The notes beneath the pieces are model-generated. The model saw nothing but the letters and a program-made list of their open reading frames with translations. It was not told the DNA's origin and ran no database searches. DNA of 64,000 nt from CAJBVG01 sp943372995. GTDB lineage: Bacteria > Bacteroidota > Bacteroidia > Sphingobacteriales > Sphingobacteriaceae. Location: positions 186,001 to 250,000 of the forward strand of contig CALSAQ010000002.1 in assembly GCA_943372995.1 (NCBI GenBank), given 5' to 3'. Of this stretch, positions 25,746-34,190 are shown piece after piece. Positions within the stretch are counted from its first letter, which is position 1. The number at the start of each line of letters is the position of its first letter. A program made the position numbers and the translations under genes.

Positions 25746-27221
25746 GTTAATAATTAGTTTTTCAAATTGTGTACTTGTTTTACTTAGAAGTTTAATGGTG
25801 TAAATTCCTTTCGCTAGATTCAGTTTGGTTTTTTGATTCTGAATTTTTTCTTCAAGAATTTTCTGACCACTCAGATTGTAGATCTCAATAATTTCAATAT
25901 CATCAGCTTTAATAGTTATTTCTCCACTGCTTGGATTAGGGAAAATTGTCAATTTGTTTTTCTTTACTTGAGGTAGACCAAGTACCAAGAAGTTTTCGAA
26001 TCTCGATAATGATTGTTTTTCTAATGCACCAACATTGAAATTGAAATTCCAATCTAATCTCTCGAGCAACTCTTTATTATTTCCATAGGTGTATTCTGAT
26101 TTTTCTTCGTAGAAATTCGACCACTGCCCATTAACTCCATTTTTTATCTGATAATATAGTTTGTTTTTCTGATCATCTAATATTTTCAAGAATTCTTGTT
26201 CGGGAACTAGTTCTTGATTTATGTATGCTAGGGTAGTTATTTTATAGCTTCCAAAATTATCTATGATTATTTTCTGATATGTTTTAGTGGTGTCGTAATC
26301 GTTATTAATGTCCGACCAGTTTTTGTAAACATAGCTTGCTATGTTATCTTGGTCATCGATGTTCTTATTCCAATTAAGCCATTTAATATTGTCGTACAAC
26401 TCGCGGTTAATCCAGGTTTCGTCTATTGGATTATATTGGAATGTATGTACCTGAATTAAGGTGTCTTGAGAATCGTAAGTATAGCTTTGTTTCCTAATGA
26501 TTATCCATGTTGCTTGAGTAGTATCATATAATGCTACTATTTGATCTTTTAGTAAGCCGTTGCTATAGTACGAATAGTTAGCCTTAAAAGAGCTATCCCA
26601 TCTTTTTATATTGGGGTTGTATTTTATTACGATAGCCTCTGTTTTCCTATTTTCAGTATCGTAAATATAATCCGTTTTTTCACCAAGTGTAATGTTAGTA
26701 TCGGTGTTATTTATTTGTTCAATCTTTAATAAATAGATATCATTCTGAGGAGTATATAACTTTGTGTTTCTAAAAATTAATTTCCATGTATTTGAATTTT
26801 TATCCCAGATTTCATTTTGATTGATAGTTTCAAATTGATCTTTAAAATAAGTGATGGTATTTCTTACTTTTGGAGACCAAGTATTAGTAATGGTGTCTTT
26901 CATCGAAAAAATCATCGATGTCATATTGTTTACATGGTCATACGTGTATGTTTCCTTTTGTATGTCCTTGTTGTTTTTATCTGAATATATTTTTGATGTT
27001 GTTTTGCCTTTTGTGTTGTATTCATAACTCATATTTGCAATATTATTCCAGCTTAAGGTTACGCTATCCCAAATATCTATATGTTCGGCTTGTGCTAAGT
27101 ACTTATTAGCAACTAATGGTTTTGAGTTTTGAGTAGGAGTTCCCCAAAATGTGATATTTTGTGCAATACTTGCACTCACTAAGCTAATGCTAATGGCTAG
27201 TGTAAAGATTATTGTTTTCAT
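25743..27221 (-). CDS. Secreted T9SS protein with YTYD/W repeats, paralog 1
   Basis: 492 residues with signal peptide MKTIIFTLAISISLVSASIA. The body is a string of about 35-residue repeats of the type W-(x)n-Y.Y...G....-I....D, e.g. WNNIANMSYEYNTKGKTTSK and WIIIRKQSYTYDSQDTLIQV. These resemble a degenerate YD-repeat stack likely to form an extended beta structure. The C-terminal T9SS type A sorting domain is TIFPNPSSGEITIKAD...IYNLSGQKI...LAKGIYTIKL. It is the most diverged of three tandem paralogs (this gene, 27300 and 28895). Function unknown. Confidence 0.82.
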   Translation of the reverse strand: MKTIIFTLAISISLVSASIAQNITFWGTPTQNSKPLVANKYLAQAEHIDIWDSVTLSWNNIANMSYEYNTKGKTTSKIYSDKNNKDIQKETYTYDHVNNMTSMIFSMKDTITNTWSPKVRNTITYFKDQFETINQNEIWDKNSNTWKLIFRNTKLYTPQNDIYLLKIEQINNTDTNITLGEKTDYIYDTENRKTEAIVIKYNPNIKRWDSSFKANYSYYSNGLLKDQIVALYDTTQATWIIIRKQSYTYDSQDTLIQVHTFQYNPIDETWINRELYDNIKWLNWNKNIDDQDNIASYVYKNWSDINNDYDTTKTYQKIIIDNFGSYKITTLAYINQELVPEQEFLKILDDQKNKLYYQIKNGVNGQWSNFYEEKSEYTYGNNKELLERLDWNFNFNVGALEKQSLSRFENFLVLGLPQVKKNKLTIFPNPSSGEITIKADDIEIIEIYNLSGQKILEEKIQNQKTKLNLAKGIYTIKLLSKTSTQFEKLIIN

Positions 27222-27299
27222 GGTTTTTTTAAAAATTGCGCAATGATAAGAAGTTAATAATTAGTAACATAAATTGTATTATAAGCTTTACATTAGATG

Positions 27300-28772
27300 T
27301 TACTCTACAAGCATTTTTGTTCTAGAAACACCCAATTCAGATGTTATTACCACAAAAAACAAGCCTTTAGTTAAGTCGTCAAGGTGGATTGTGGTTAATC
27401 CTTTGTCTAAGTGTCTGTTCTCTTTGTAGACAATTTTACCAGTCATATCCATAACTTCAAGTGTGATGTTATTTGCTTGCTCCATGTTAATATTTATGGA
27501 TACAGAGCCAGTATTGCTTGGGTTTGGATAGAGTTTGGTTTCTATGCTGTTTTTGGTTTTAAACGAAGTACTGCTTACTTGTATATAATCTGAATATTCT
27601 ATTTTATGTTCATTGTGATAACTTTGAGTAGCAGTTTCGTAATACTGTCTGATGACATCTGTTAAATTATTGTTATGATAGGTGTTATTGTATTTTGTTG
27701 CATACATAATTTTCCAAACACCATTCGAATAATTTTCTGATGAAGTCTGGATGATATTTTTTTGGTTGTCGTACAACATCGTGTATCTGCTGCTAGGTAC
27801 CCAGCTATTGTTGAGCCAAACAAATCTATTGTTATAGCGAGAGCCATAAATATCTTTAATTACAATTTCTGACTTTTCTGTAAACAACCAATTGTTATTA
27901 TCATAAATAGCTTTACAGCTATAACTAGGATTTTGATCTAATGGGTTTTTCATCGGATTGAAATCAAGCCATTGCATACTATCCACTCTGTCCGAATAAA
28001 TAAAGGACGAGCTTGCGAAATTGTATTTATAATTAGTTCTTCTAAATGGTTTGTTCTGTGTGTATTCTAATTCGTACTTTTCTTTTGCCAACCATTCATT
28101 ATCTACCCAATAATGAAGTTCAGAGCTTAAAAGCTCGTTCTGCATATTATGAGTATTAATGGTTTTCATGTTATACTTATATTGTGAATCTATGTAATTA
28201 TTCATAATAATTGTAGTAATTCTTTTTTGTGTGTCAACTACAGATGAAATATCCAGTGTAAATGAACTGAGTATATTCCATTTTAAATTATAAAAAGCTT
28301 CATAATTGTAATAGTTTATAGTCCCATCTGCGAGGGTATGGGTACTTACTCTAATATCTTCTCTCCAAGTATCATTAAATTGGCTGTAAATTTCTCCAAG
28401 TGTAACTTCTATTACTGGATTTGTACCTGTTGTGCTAATTGTGCGTCGGTAAGAAGGAATAAATTTGTGCTGTAAACTGTCGTATCTTTCATATAGTCGA
28501 CTAGTTAAAATATTGGAGTTGTCGTACGTATTAATATACCTCTCAAAAGTATCTTGCCCGTCGTAACTTAAGATCATCTCCTGAGTAATATTGTTTGAGG
28601 CGTAAGTATAGATATGTTGACCATATCCGTCCCAATTATTAGTGCTGTCGTTCCATTCACTAGCTTTTGCCTTTAGTGGAACAGAATTAGCTTTTGATGT
28701 GGGAATAGAGAATTGGGCATTTGCATAGTTACTCCATAGAAGTAAACTAAAGATGTACAATAAGTTTTTCAT
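27300..28772 (-). CDS. Secreted T9SS protein with YTYD/W repeats, paralog 2
   Basis: 490 residues with signal peptide (KNLLYIFSLLLWSNYANAQ). It has the same W...Y.Y repeats as its neighbours (WNDSTNNWDGYGQHIYTYAS, then FERYINTYDNSNILTSRLYE). The C-terminal sorting domain (KLYPNPSNTGSVSININMEQ, VMDMTGKIV, LTKGLFFVVIT, GVSRTKMLVE) is very close to that of the 28895 gene. This suggests recent duplication of at least that end. Function unknown. Confidence 0.82.
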   Translation of the reverse strand: MKNLLYIFSLLLWSNYANAQFSIPTSKANSVPLKAKASEWNDSTNNWDGYGQHIYTYASNNITQEMILSYDGQDTFERYINTYDNSNILTSRLYERYDSLQHKFIPSYRRTISTTGTNPVIEVTLGEIYSQFNDTWREDIRVSTHTLADGTINYYNYEAFYNLKWNILSSFTLDISSVVDTQKRITTIIMNNYIDSQYKYNMKTINTHNMQNELLSSELHYWVDNEWLAKEKYELEYTQNKPFRRTNYKYNFASSSFIYSDRVDSMQWLDFNPMKNPLDQNPSYSCKAIYDNNNWLFTEKSEIVIKDIYGSRYNNRFVWLNNSWVPSSRYTMLYDNQKNIIQTSSENYSNGVWKIMYATKYNNTYHNNNLTDVIRQYYETATQSYHNEHKIEYSDYIQVSSTSFKTKNSIETKLYPNPSNTGSVSININMEQANNITLEVMDMTGKIVYKENRHLDKGLTTIHLDDLTKGLFFVVITSELGVSRTKMLVE

Positions 28773-28840
28773 TATAGGTAGATATAGGTTTTTAGATTTC
28801 TCATCTATGCAAAAGCCATTCCAAATTATATTATATAAAA

Positions 28841-28867
28841 AAAAAGAGCGAATAAATCGCTCTTTTT
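28841..28867 (-). terminator. Rho-independent terminator after the third YTYD/W paralog
   Basis: Stem AAAAAGAGCG / CGCTCTTTTT with a 7-base loop, between the stop at 28895 and the start of the next gene at 28772. On the minus strand it is flanked by a long T-run. Confidence 0.85.
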
Positions 28868-28894
28868 AAATTCATTAAAATTTACTTTATTTAA

Positions 28895-30463
28895 TTAGTT
28901 GACAATTAACTTAGTTCTAGAAACTCCAAAGTCGGTTGTGATAATTACAAAATAAACTCCATGATTTAATTCAGCAAGTCCCAATGTATTTAATCCTTTA
29001 CCAAGTTCTTTAACATCTTTTGAAATTAATTTACCATTGATATCCATAACTTGAATGTTGATGGCAGATGCTTGTTCCATGTTTACATTAATTTTAACAA
29101 TTCCATCTGCACTTGGATTTGGGTATACTTTTGTTTCAATAGTATTCTTATTTGCAGAAACACCTGCAACGATGCTGATGTAATTTTCATATTCAGTTCT
29201 AGAACTGTTTACATACGAACTAGTCATAGCATCATAATACATACTGATATCTTCTAATATGTTGTTATTCATATCATATTGATAAGCTTCTTTATTGCTA
29301 TTGATAATAGTCCAGGTAGAACTTAGAACATCGTACGTTTCAGAAGTTATCTCTATTTGATTTTTCTTATCATCATTTATGTAGCTATCTCTTCCTTCAA
29401 ACACATAATTATTATTATCATAAACCTCATAAAGATCTATTTCTGAGCCGTAGTTATCTGGAAATGAAACGCTGTATCTGCCTTCTTTAACCCAATTCGA
29501 ACCATCAAATGCATCACCTGTATAACCGATAGGTTGGTTTTCATAGATGTCGCCTACTGAATTGAAATTGCCACCCCAATTTAAATTATCTAATTTATAG
29601 AAGGGTAATAAATTGCCAGACATGCCGTCTGGTTCATGCATAACTAATGTTACAGGCAAACCTTGTCCATCGTAGAATATACTGTCTACTTGAACTAATT
29701 CTAATGCTGTACCATCGAATTCAAACATTGAAATATCTAACACTTGGTTATTTGCATTATATGTTCTGAATTCTCTGAAGTTTACTTCCATTTGCATGGT
29801 TTGTTGACTGTATCCACTATCTACATACTCAACAATTTTTCTTGTATTACCTAAGTAAGTAATTTTACTCGAATAACCGCCCTGAACTACCCATGCATTA
29901 TTTTCATACATTTCGTAGAGTACTTTTACTTCATTACCTCTGTCGTCGATTGCTGTAACATAGCGAACAAAAGGAACCCATGAGCTCGACATTACATCGT
30001 AATTCTCTGCATAATACAAAGTGCTGGTAATATTATTTACTGTACTATATGTAACCGTTTGACGTTGAATATCTGTAAAGGTACCAGTAAATGAATCGTA
30101 GCTCGATTGCATTACTCCTGATAATCTGTTACTACCATCATAAGTATAAGTAGCCCTAGCAAATGTATCAGATAAGTCGTAAGACAACTGATATCTTGTA
30201 TCAACATTATTGTTTAAATAGTTGCTACCTACTGCATATAGTTCCATCCATCGAGCGCTATCTAAAAGCCATTGAGAGTATTTCTCGATAGTAGGTACAT
30301 AAACAAGAGCATTAGACTTTGTAAATCCAATTGCTGGTAAGTTTTTCTTTATTTTTTGATGTGTAGCATTTCTGTCTTTCCCCCTTTTAAATGGGTTATG
30401 ATGAGTTGCATAACTTGATAGCATCACAGACGCCATCAAGAGTGTCAGTAGTAGTTTTTTCAT
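28895..30463 (-). CDS. Secreted T9SS protein with YTYD/W repeats, paralog 3
   Basis: 522 residues with signal peptide MKKLLLTLLMASVMLSSYA. The body has repeats such as SDTFARATYTYDGSNRLSG and IINSNKEAYQYDMNNNILED. The C-terminal type A sorting domain is KVYPNPSADGIVKINVNMEQ, VMDINGKLI, LNHGVYFVIITTDFGVSRTK. It is followed by its own terminator, so the three paralogs are not a single operon. Function unknown. Confidence 0.82.
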   Translation of the reverse strand: MKKLLLTLLMASVMLSSYATHHNPFKRGKDRNATHQKIKKNLPAIGFTKSNALVYVPTIEKYSQWLLDSARWMELYAVGSNYLNNNVDTRYQLSYDLSDTFARATYTYDGSNRLSGVMQSSYDSFTGTFTDIQRQTVTYSTVNNITSTLYYAENYDVMSSSWVPFVRYVTAIDDRGNEVKVLYEMYENNAWVVQGGYSSKITYLGNTRKIVEYVDSGYSQQTMQMEVNFREFRTYNANNQVLDISMFEFDGTALELVQVDSIFYDGQGLPVTLVMHEPDGMSGNLLPFYKLDNLNWGGNFNSVGDIYENQPIGYTGDAFDGSNWVKEGRYSVSFPDNYGSEIDLYEVYDNNNYVFEGRDSYINDDKKNQIEITSETYDVLSSTWTIINSNKEAYQYDMNNNILEDISMYYDAMTSSYVNSSRTEYENYISIVAGVSANKNTIETKVYPNPSADGIVKINVNMEQASAINIQVMDINGKLISKDVKELGKGLNTLGLAELNHGVYFVIITTDFGVSRTKLIVN

Positions 30464-30509
30464 ATTGTTCTTAGTTTGTTTAGTTTGTTAATTAGTTGTT
30501 AGTTATATA

Positions 30510-31766
30510 TCAGGTTTTTTGTTTTTTCTTTTTTGCTGCGGGGAATAATACATTGTTTAATATTAACCTGTATCCAGGTGAATTGGGATGTAAATTCAAA
30601 TCAGTAGGAGGGTCGTTTACCAAATGTTGGTAGTCTTCCGGATCATGTCCTCCATAGAATGTCCATGTTCCTTTTCCAAATTCTCCATGAATATAACGAG
30701 CCTCGTTTACAGCTTTGGTTTCACCCATAATAAGCACATCAGGCTTAATTACTTTTTTACGGAACGCAGTAGTTTGTCCCATAAATCCTTTCACTAATTT
30801 TTCGTGATTTTGAGTAAGCATGCATGGAACAGGATCCCATTTTGCTGAGAACTCGAAAAGAGAGAAGTAATCATTCTCTTCAGTTAAATTTCTACCTTGA
30901 GTATTATCGATGTCGGAGAACTCATAATTATATGGGTTTGCATCTAATTGAAAATTCTGAAACGCAAAAGTATTGTTGTAATTAAGTTTACTTTGTGCAT
31001 TTGGGTCGGCGCGATCACCATCGAACATTTGTTCGCATATATCAATGCCAGCAGCAGCTAGAGCAATATCATAACTATCGGTACCCGAACACATCGCAAA
31101 TAAAAATCCTCCCCCAATGGTAAAATCTCTTATTTTTTGTGCTACCGCAACTTTGAGCTCCGACACTTTTTTAAAGCCAAATTGAGCAGCCATCTGTTCG
31201 TTTAAGCGAACGTCGTTTACATACCATGGAGCATTTCTAAACGCAGCCCAAAATCTCCCGTATTGTCCTGTGAAATCTTCGTGATGGAGGTGTAACCAGT
31301 CGTATTTTGGCAAATTGCCCTTTAATACCTCTTCGTCGTATACAATATCGTAAGGAATTTCGGCATAGGTAAGCACCATAGTTACAGCATCATCCCAAGG
31401 AAGCTTGTTCTTGGGTGAATACACGGCTATTTTTGGCGCTTTTTCTAGCTTTACTGCATCCATATTTGTTTCGGGGTCAGAAATTGCATTCAAAATTGAT
31501 GCCACCTGTACATCTGCAATGACTTCGTATGAAATTCCCCTTATTTTACACTCCGATTCTAAGCTATTTGCGTAGGGTATCAGAAAACTTCCACCTCGAT
31601 AATTGAGTAACCACTGTATTGGAAGCTCCTGCTTTAATGTCCAATAGGCCAAGCCATACGATTTTAAATGATTTTCCTGACTTTCATCCATAGGAATAAG
31701 TATGGATGAGGCCATGCTTAACCCACTGTTAATCAGCAATAAAAATATTATAATCGTCTTTTTCAT
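30510..31766 (-). CDS. Conserved exported Bacteroidetes protein (relatives often labelled asparagine synthetase B)
   Basis: 418 residues with signal peptide (KKTIIIFLLLINSGLSMAS) followed by ILIPMDESQENHLKSYG. From memory, proteins with this opening carry the label asparagine synthetase B in Bacteroidetes genomes, but I see no N-terminal catalytic Cys, no SGGxDS ATP-pyrophosphatase motif and an export signal, so that label looks wrong. Visible features are WLLNYRGGSFLIP, YDWLHLHHEDFTGQYG, GGGFLFAMCSGTDSYDIAL (a nucleophile-elbow-like Cys as in class I amidotransferase-like folds), FYGGHDPEDYQH and a Lys-rich C-terminus KKKKQKT. A periplasmic or surface hydrolase-like role is possible but unproven. 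Confidence 0.75.
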   Translation of the reverse strand: MKKTIIIFLLLINSGLSMASSILIPMDESQENHLKSYGLAYWTLKQELPIQWLLNYRGGSFLIPYANSLESECKIRGISYEVIADVQVASILNAISDPETNMDAVKLEKAPKIAVYSPKNKLPWDDAVTMVLTYAEIPYDIVYDEEVLKGNLPKYDWLHLHHEDFTGQYGRFWAAFRNAPWYVNDVRLNEQMAAQFGFKKVSELKVAVAQKIRDFTIGGGFLFAMCSGTDSYDIALAAAGIDICEQMFDGDRADPNAQSKLNYNNTFAFQNFQLDANPYNYEFSDIDNTQGRNLTEENDYFSLFEFSAKWDPVPCMLTQNHEKLVKGFMGQTTAFRKKVIKPDVLIMGETKAVNEARYIHGEFGKGTWTFYGGHDPEDYQHLVNDPPTDLNLHPNSPGYRLILNNVLFPAAKKKKQKT

Positions 31767-31855
31767 CTTTTATTATACGAAATTACACAATTTGAATTCA
31801 ACTACAATGTAAATCGTATAACGTTAGACATATGTTACACATTATATAATAGGCG

Positions 31856-31885
31856 TTGTACCTTGTACTAAAAATGTTATTTTTG
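31856..31885 (+). promoter_or_regulatory. Bacteroidetes-type promoter for the cyclophilin gene
   Basis: TTG at 31856-31858 and TATTTTTG at 31878-31885 are 19 bases apart. This matches the phylum consensus TTG-N19..21-TAnnTTTG, and the -7 box ends 23 bases before the ATG at 31909. Confidence 0.6.
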
Positions 31886-31908
31886 TGCCCTCCATAACAA
31901 TTGAATAG

Positions 31909-32364
31909 ATGAAAGCAATTATAAAAACAGAAAAAGGCGACATGACAGTTGAGTTTTTCGAAAAAGATGCCCCAGGCACAGTAGCAAATTTTGTAAAGCT
32001 GTCTAAAGAAGGTTTTTATGATGGAGTAACTTTCCATCGTGTGATTCCTGATTTTGTGATACAAGGTGGTTGCCCATTTTCAAAAAGTCCAGATACCGCA
32101 TTTAGAGCTGGAACAGGCGGTCCAGGTTATCACATCAAGTGTGAATTAGATGGTGAAAATCAATACCACGATCGTGGAGTGTTATCAATGGCTCATGCGG
32201 GTAGAGATACAGGTGGATCGCAGTTCTTTATTTGCCACAGCAGAACAAATACTGCTCACCTAGATAGAAATCATACCGTATTTGGTAAAGTGGTAGAAAA
32301 TTTAGATGTGATCGACAGCATCAGACAAGGTGACAAGATTAACAGTATAGACATTATAGAATAA
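31909..32364 (+). CDS. Cyclophilin-type peptidyl-prolyl cis-trans isomerase
   Basis: 151 residues, a short single-domain PpiB-type cyclophilin without a signal peptide, hence cytosolic. Active-site signatures are FHRVIPDFVIQGG, GVLSMAHAG, GSQFFICHS and LDRNHTVFGKV. It catalyses prolyl bond isomerisation during protein folding. It has a good promoter upstream and is followed by the heptamer hairpin that separates it from the DUF5606 gene. Confidence 0.95.
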   Translation: MKAIIKTEKGDMTVEFFEKDAPGTVANFVKLSKEGFYDGVTFHRVIPDFVIQGGCPFSKSPDTAFRAGTGGPGYHIKCELDGENQYHDRGVLSMAHAGRDTGGSQFFICHSRTNTAHLDRNHTVFGKVVENLDVIDSIRQGDKINSIDIIE

Positions 32365-32368
32365 AAAT

Positions 32369-32422
32369 AATTATGAATTGTGAATTAGATACATTGTAAC
32401 TCAAAATTCACAACTCATAACT
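32369..32422. repeat. 7-base repeat hairpin between cyclophilin and DUF5606 genes
   Basis: Left arm AATTATGAATTGTGAATT (32369-32386) and right arm 32405-32422 pair at 16 of 18 positions. Both arms have 7-base periodicity (ATTATGA, ATTGTGA / AATTCAC, AACTCAT, AACTCAC). The unit is in the same family as the one at 20156. Confidence 0.75.
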
Positions 32423-32436
32423 CACAATTGAAAAAT

Positions 32437-32850
32437 ATGAATTTAAGAGGAATAGTATCGTTATCTGGGAAAGCTGGATTATTCAAAGCCTTAGCGCAAA
32501 ATCGCTCTGGGTTTATTTTAGAATCGTTAGATGAAGCTAAACATAAAGTAGTAACTAATGCTACTAGTAAATTAGCTACACTAGAAGATATCACTGTGTT
32601 TGGTGAAGATGATGATATCACATTAATAAGTATTTTAGAAAAAATGAAGGAGAGTGCTAGCGCTACTCCTGTACCTGATGCAAAAGCTGATGGAAAAGTG
32701 TTGAGAGCATACTTCACAGAAATTGTTCCTAATCACGATCCTGAAAGAGTTTACACTTCAGACATAAAAAAAATTATTACTTGGTATACTATTCTTTCTC
32801 AGTTGCCACTTTGGAATGAAGAGCCTACAAAGGCTGAGTCTGCAGAATAA
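32437..32850 (+). CDS. DUF5606 family protein
   Basis: ATG at 32437 is preferred over the in-frame TTG at 32428; 137 residues. The N-terminus NLRGIVSLSGKAGLFKAL with the following GFILESLDE and TLEDITVFGEDDD matches the DUF5606 family as I remember it in Bacteroidetes. An Ala/Lys-rich linker and a C-terminal half (LRAYFTEIVPNHDPERVYTSDIKKIITWY) complete the domain. There is no signal peptide. Function unknown. The stop is 2 bases from the convergent stop at 32852. Confidence 0.8.
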   Translation: MNLRGIVSLSGKAGLFKALAQNRSGFILESLDEAKHKVVTNATSKLATLEDITVFGEDDDITLISILEKMKESASATPVPDAKADGKVLRAYFTEIVPNHDPERVYTSDIKKIITWYTILSQLPLWNEEPTKAESAE

Positions 32851-32851
32851 T

Positions 32852-33538
32852 CTAATTGGTATGAGTTTTCTCTTTCTTCGATAGAGTATAACTTATACCA
32901 ATTTCCATTACATTATTTACATCCCCTATATTGTTTTCTGTTTTATACTGATTGAGGTAACTTATCGATAGGTCAGTCGCTTTGTTCAATTTTATTTTTG
33001 TTCCTATTTGATGTCTAAATTGAACAAGTTTAACAGAATTTTTCAGGAGAAACTGAGGTTCAGTTGAACATTGAATTTCTATTCGTTTGTTTAATTTATA
33101 TTGATATTGAATTTGTGTCCTTAAGAATCTACTGCTTTCTCTAATCCCGTATTCTGGTATTGGATACTGGCGATGATAATTTAAGAGCCTCACTCTAAAA
33201 GATAGTTGATTCTTTTTTTTGAATTTATCGGAGTATTCTAAGCTTATCGTTTCTCTGTAATACAAAGGAGCGTTCGTTCGAGTACCTAAGCGGAAATCTA
33301 TTGAACCTTGTATCTTCTTGTGTAATTTATAGCTGATGCCTAATTGATGATATATTACATCGAATGAATTGAGGTTATTTTTCCATCGATGTTCTATACT
33401 ATAAGAGGCTTCCAATTTTTTACTTACTTCTAATGAAAGCGAGTAGGAATTACGTAAACGCAAATCGGATGATTGTGTAAACGACTGCTTGCTTAATATT
33501 ACAATAAATAAAAAAAGTAGTATTCGCTTAATCGTCAT
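32852..33538 (-). CDS. DUF2490-like outer membrane protein, last gene of the CotH/VTC operon
   Basis: ATG at 33538 chosen, since it opens the signal peptide TIKRILLFLFIVILSKQSF; an in-frame GTG lies 9 bases upstream. 228 residues. The body is a small antiparallel beta-barrel type with regularly spaced charged and aromatic residues (LRLRNSYSLSLEVSKKLEAS, YSIEHRWKNNLNSFDVIYHQ, YRETISLEYSDKF), consistent with DUF2490. The start overlaps the end of the DUF4956 gene by 11 bases. A surface role for the CotH/VTC operon is inferred from this neighbour. Confidence 0.75.
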   Translation of the reverse strand: MTIKRILLFLFIVILSKQSFTQSSDLRLRNSYSLSLEVSKKLEASYSIEHRWKNNLNSFDVIYHQLGISYKLHKKIQGSIDFRLGTRTNAPLYYRETISLEYSDKFKKKNQLSFRVRLLNYHRQYPIPEYGIRESSRFLRTQIQYQYKLNKRIEIQCSTEPQFLLKNSVKLVQFRHQIGTKIKLNKATDLSISYLNQYKTENNIGDVNNVMEIGISYTLSKKEKTHTN

Positions 33539-34190
33539 CGCCTCCACTTAAATTAACATGACTAGATTCGTTAACATCAGAAATGTAAAAGGCATATATT
33601 CTTGCAGTATCTTTCAATAAGTCGATACGAATAAACTCTACTCTATGAATATTCAATCCAGTTCGTAGTTTTAAATCAGCCAATAGTTCTTCTCTTTTTT
33701 CTGGAACAATTAAATCAATCCTATCGTAAATAATTTCTTTGAAATTTTCGTGCTTTAAAGAAATTCTGTAGTCTAAAATATAAGTTAAGCCAATAATAAT
33801 TCCATTTGCAATAAGTAATTGTACCCAATAGTTTTCATTACTCACCAATGCGTTTATTATACCTAGTGTAACACTAATAAAGAAATATCCCATTTCTCTT
33901 ACAGGAACAGTTACTGTACGATATCTTAAAATAGAGAAGATGGCAAATAAGCCAAAAGCAAAACCCATTTTCAATTTCGCTGTACTTAAAAGAAAACAGA
34001 TTAAGAAATTGATAACGTTGAAGAGGAAAAAGGTAAATAAGAAATCTTTGTTTTTATGAATAGGATAATATATTAATCGTATTAAAATGAATATACTGAT
34101 GAAATTCAATCCAAGTCTTTGAACCAATTCCCAAATATCATTTACAGATCCCATTTTGCTTAGCTCATCAGCTAATTCTATTGACTCCAT
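33528..34190 (-). CDS. DUF4956 family membrane protein
   Basis: 220 residues. Four to five membrane helices occupy the first two thirds (LNFISIFILIRLIYYPI, FLFTFFLFNVINFLICFLL). The family core GFAFGLFAIFSILRYRTVTV followed by PVREMGYFF is present. A soluble C-terminal alpha/beta domain (RIDLIVPEKREELLADLKLR) extends to a Gly-Asp-rich end (LSGGDDD). DUF4956 proteins are known to sit next to VTC polyphosphate polymerase genes, as here, where it overlaps the VTC gene by 13 bases. The biochemical role is unknown. Confidence 0.85.
   Translation of the reverse strand: MESIELADELSKMGSVNDIWELVQRLGLNFISIFILIRLIYYPIHKNKDFLFTFFLFNVINFLICFLLSTAKLKMGFAFGLFAIFSILRYRTVTVPVREMGYFFISVTLGIINALVSNENYWVQLLIANGIIIGLTYILDYRISLKHENFKEIIYDRIDLIVPEKREELLADLKLRTGLNIHRVEFIRIDLLKDTARIYAFYISDVNESSHVNLSGGDDD

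Noticed and set aside
30464..30509. Further tandem repeat of the TTAGTTTGT type
   Set aside because: Units are too degenerate and the period wanders between 7 and 9, so it was not counted with the clear arrays.
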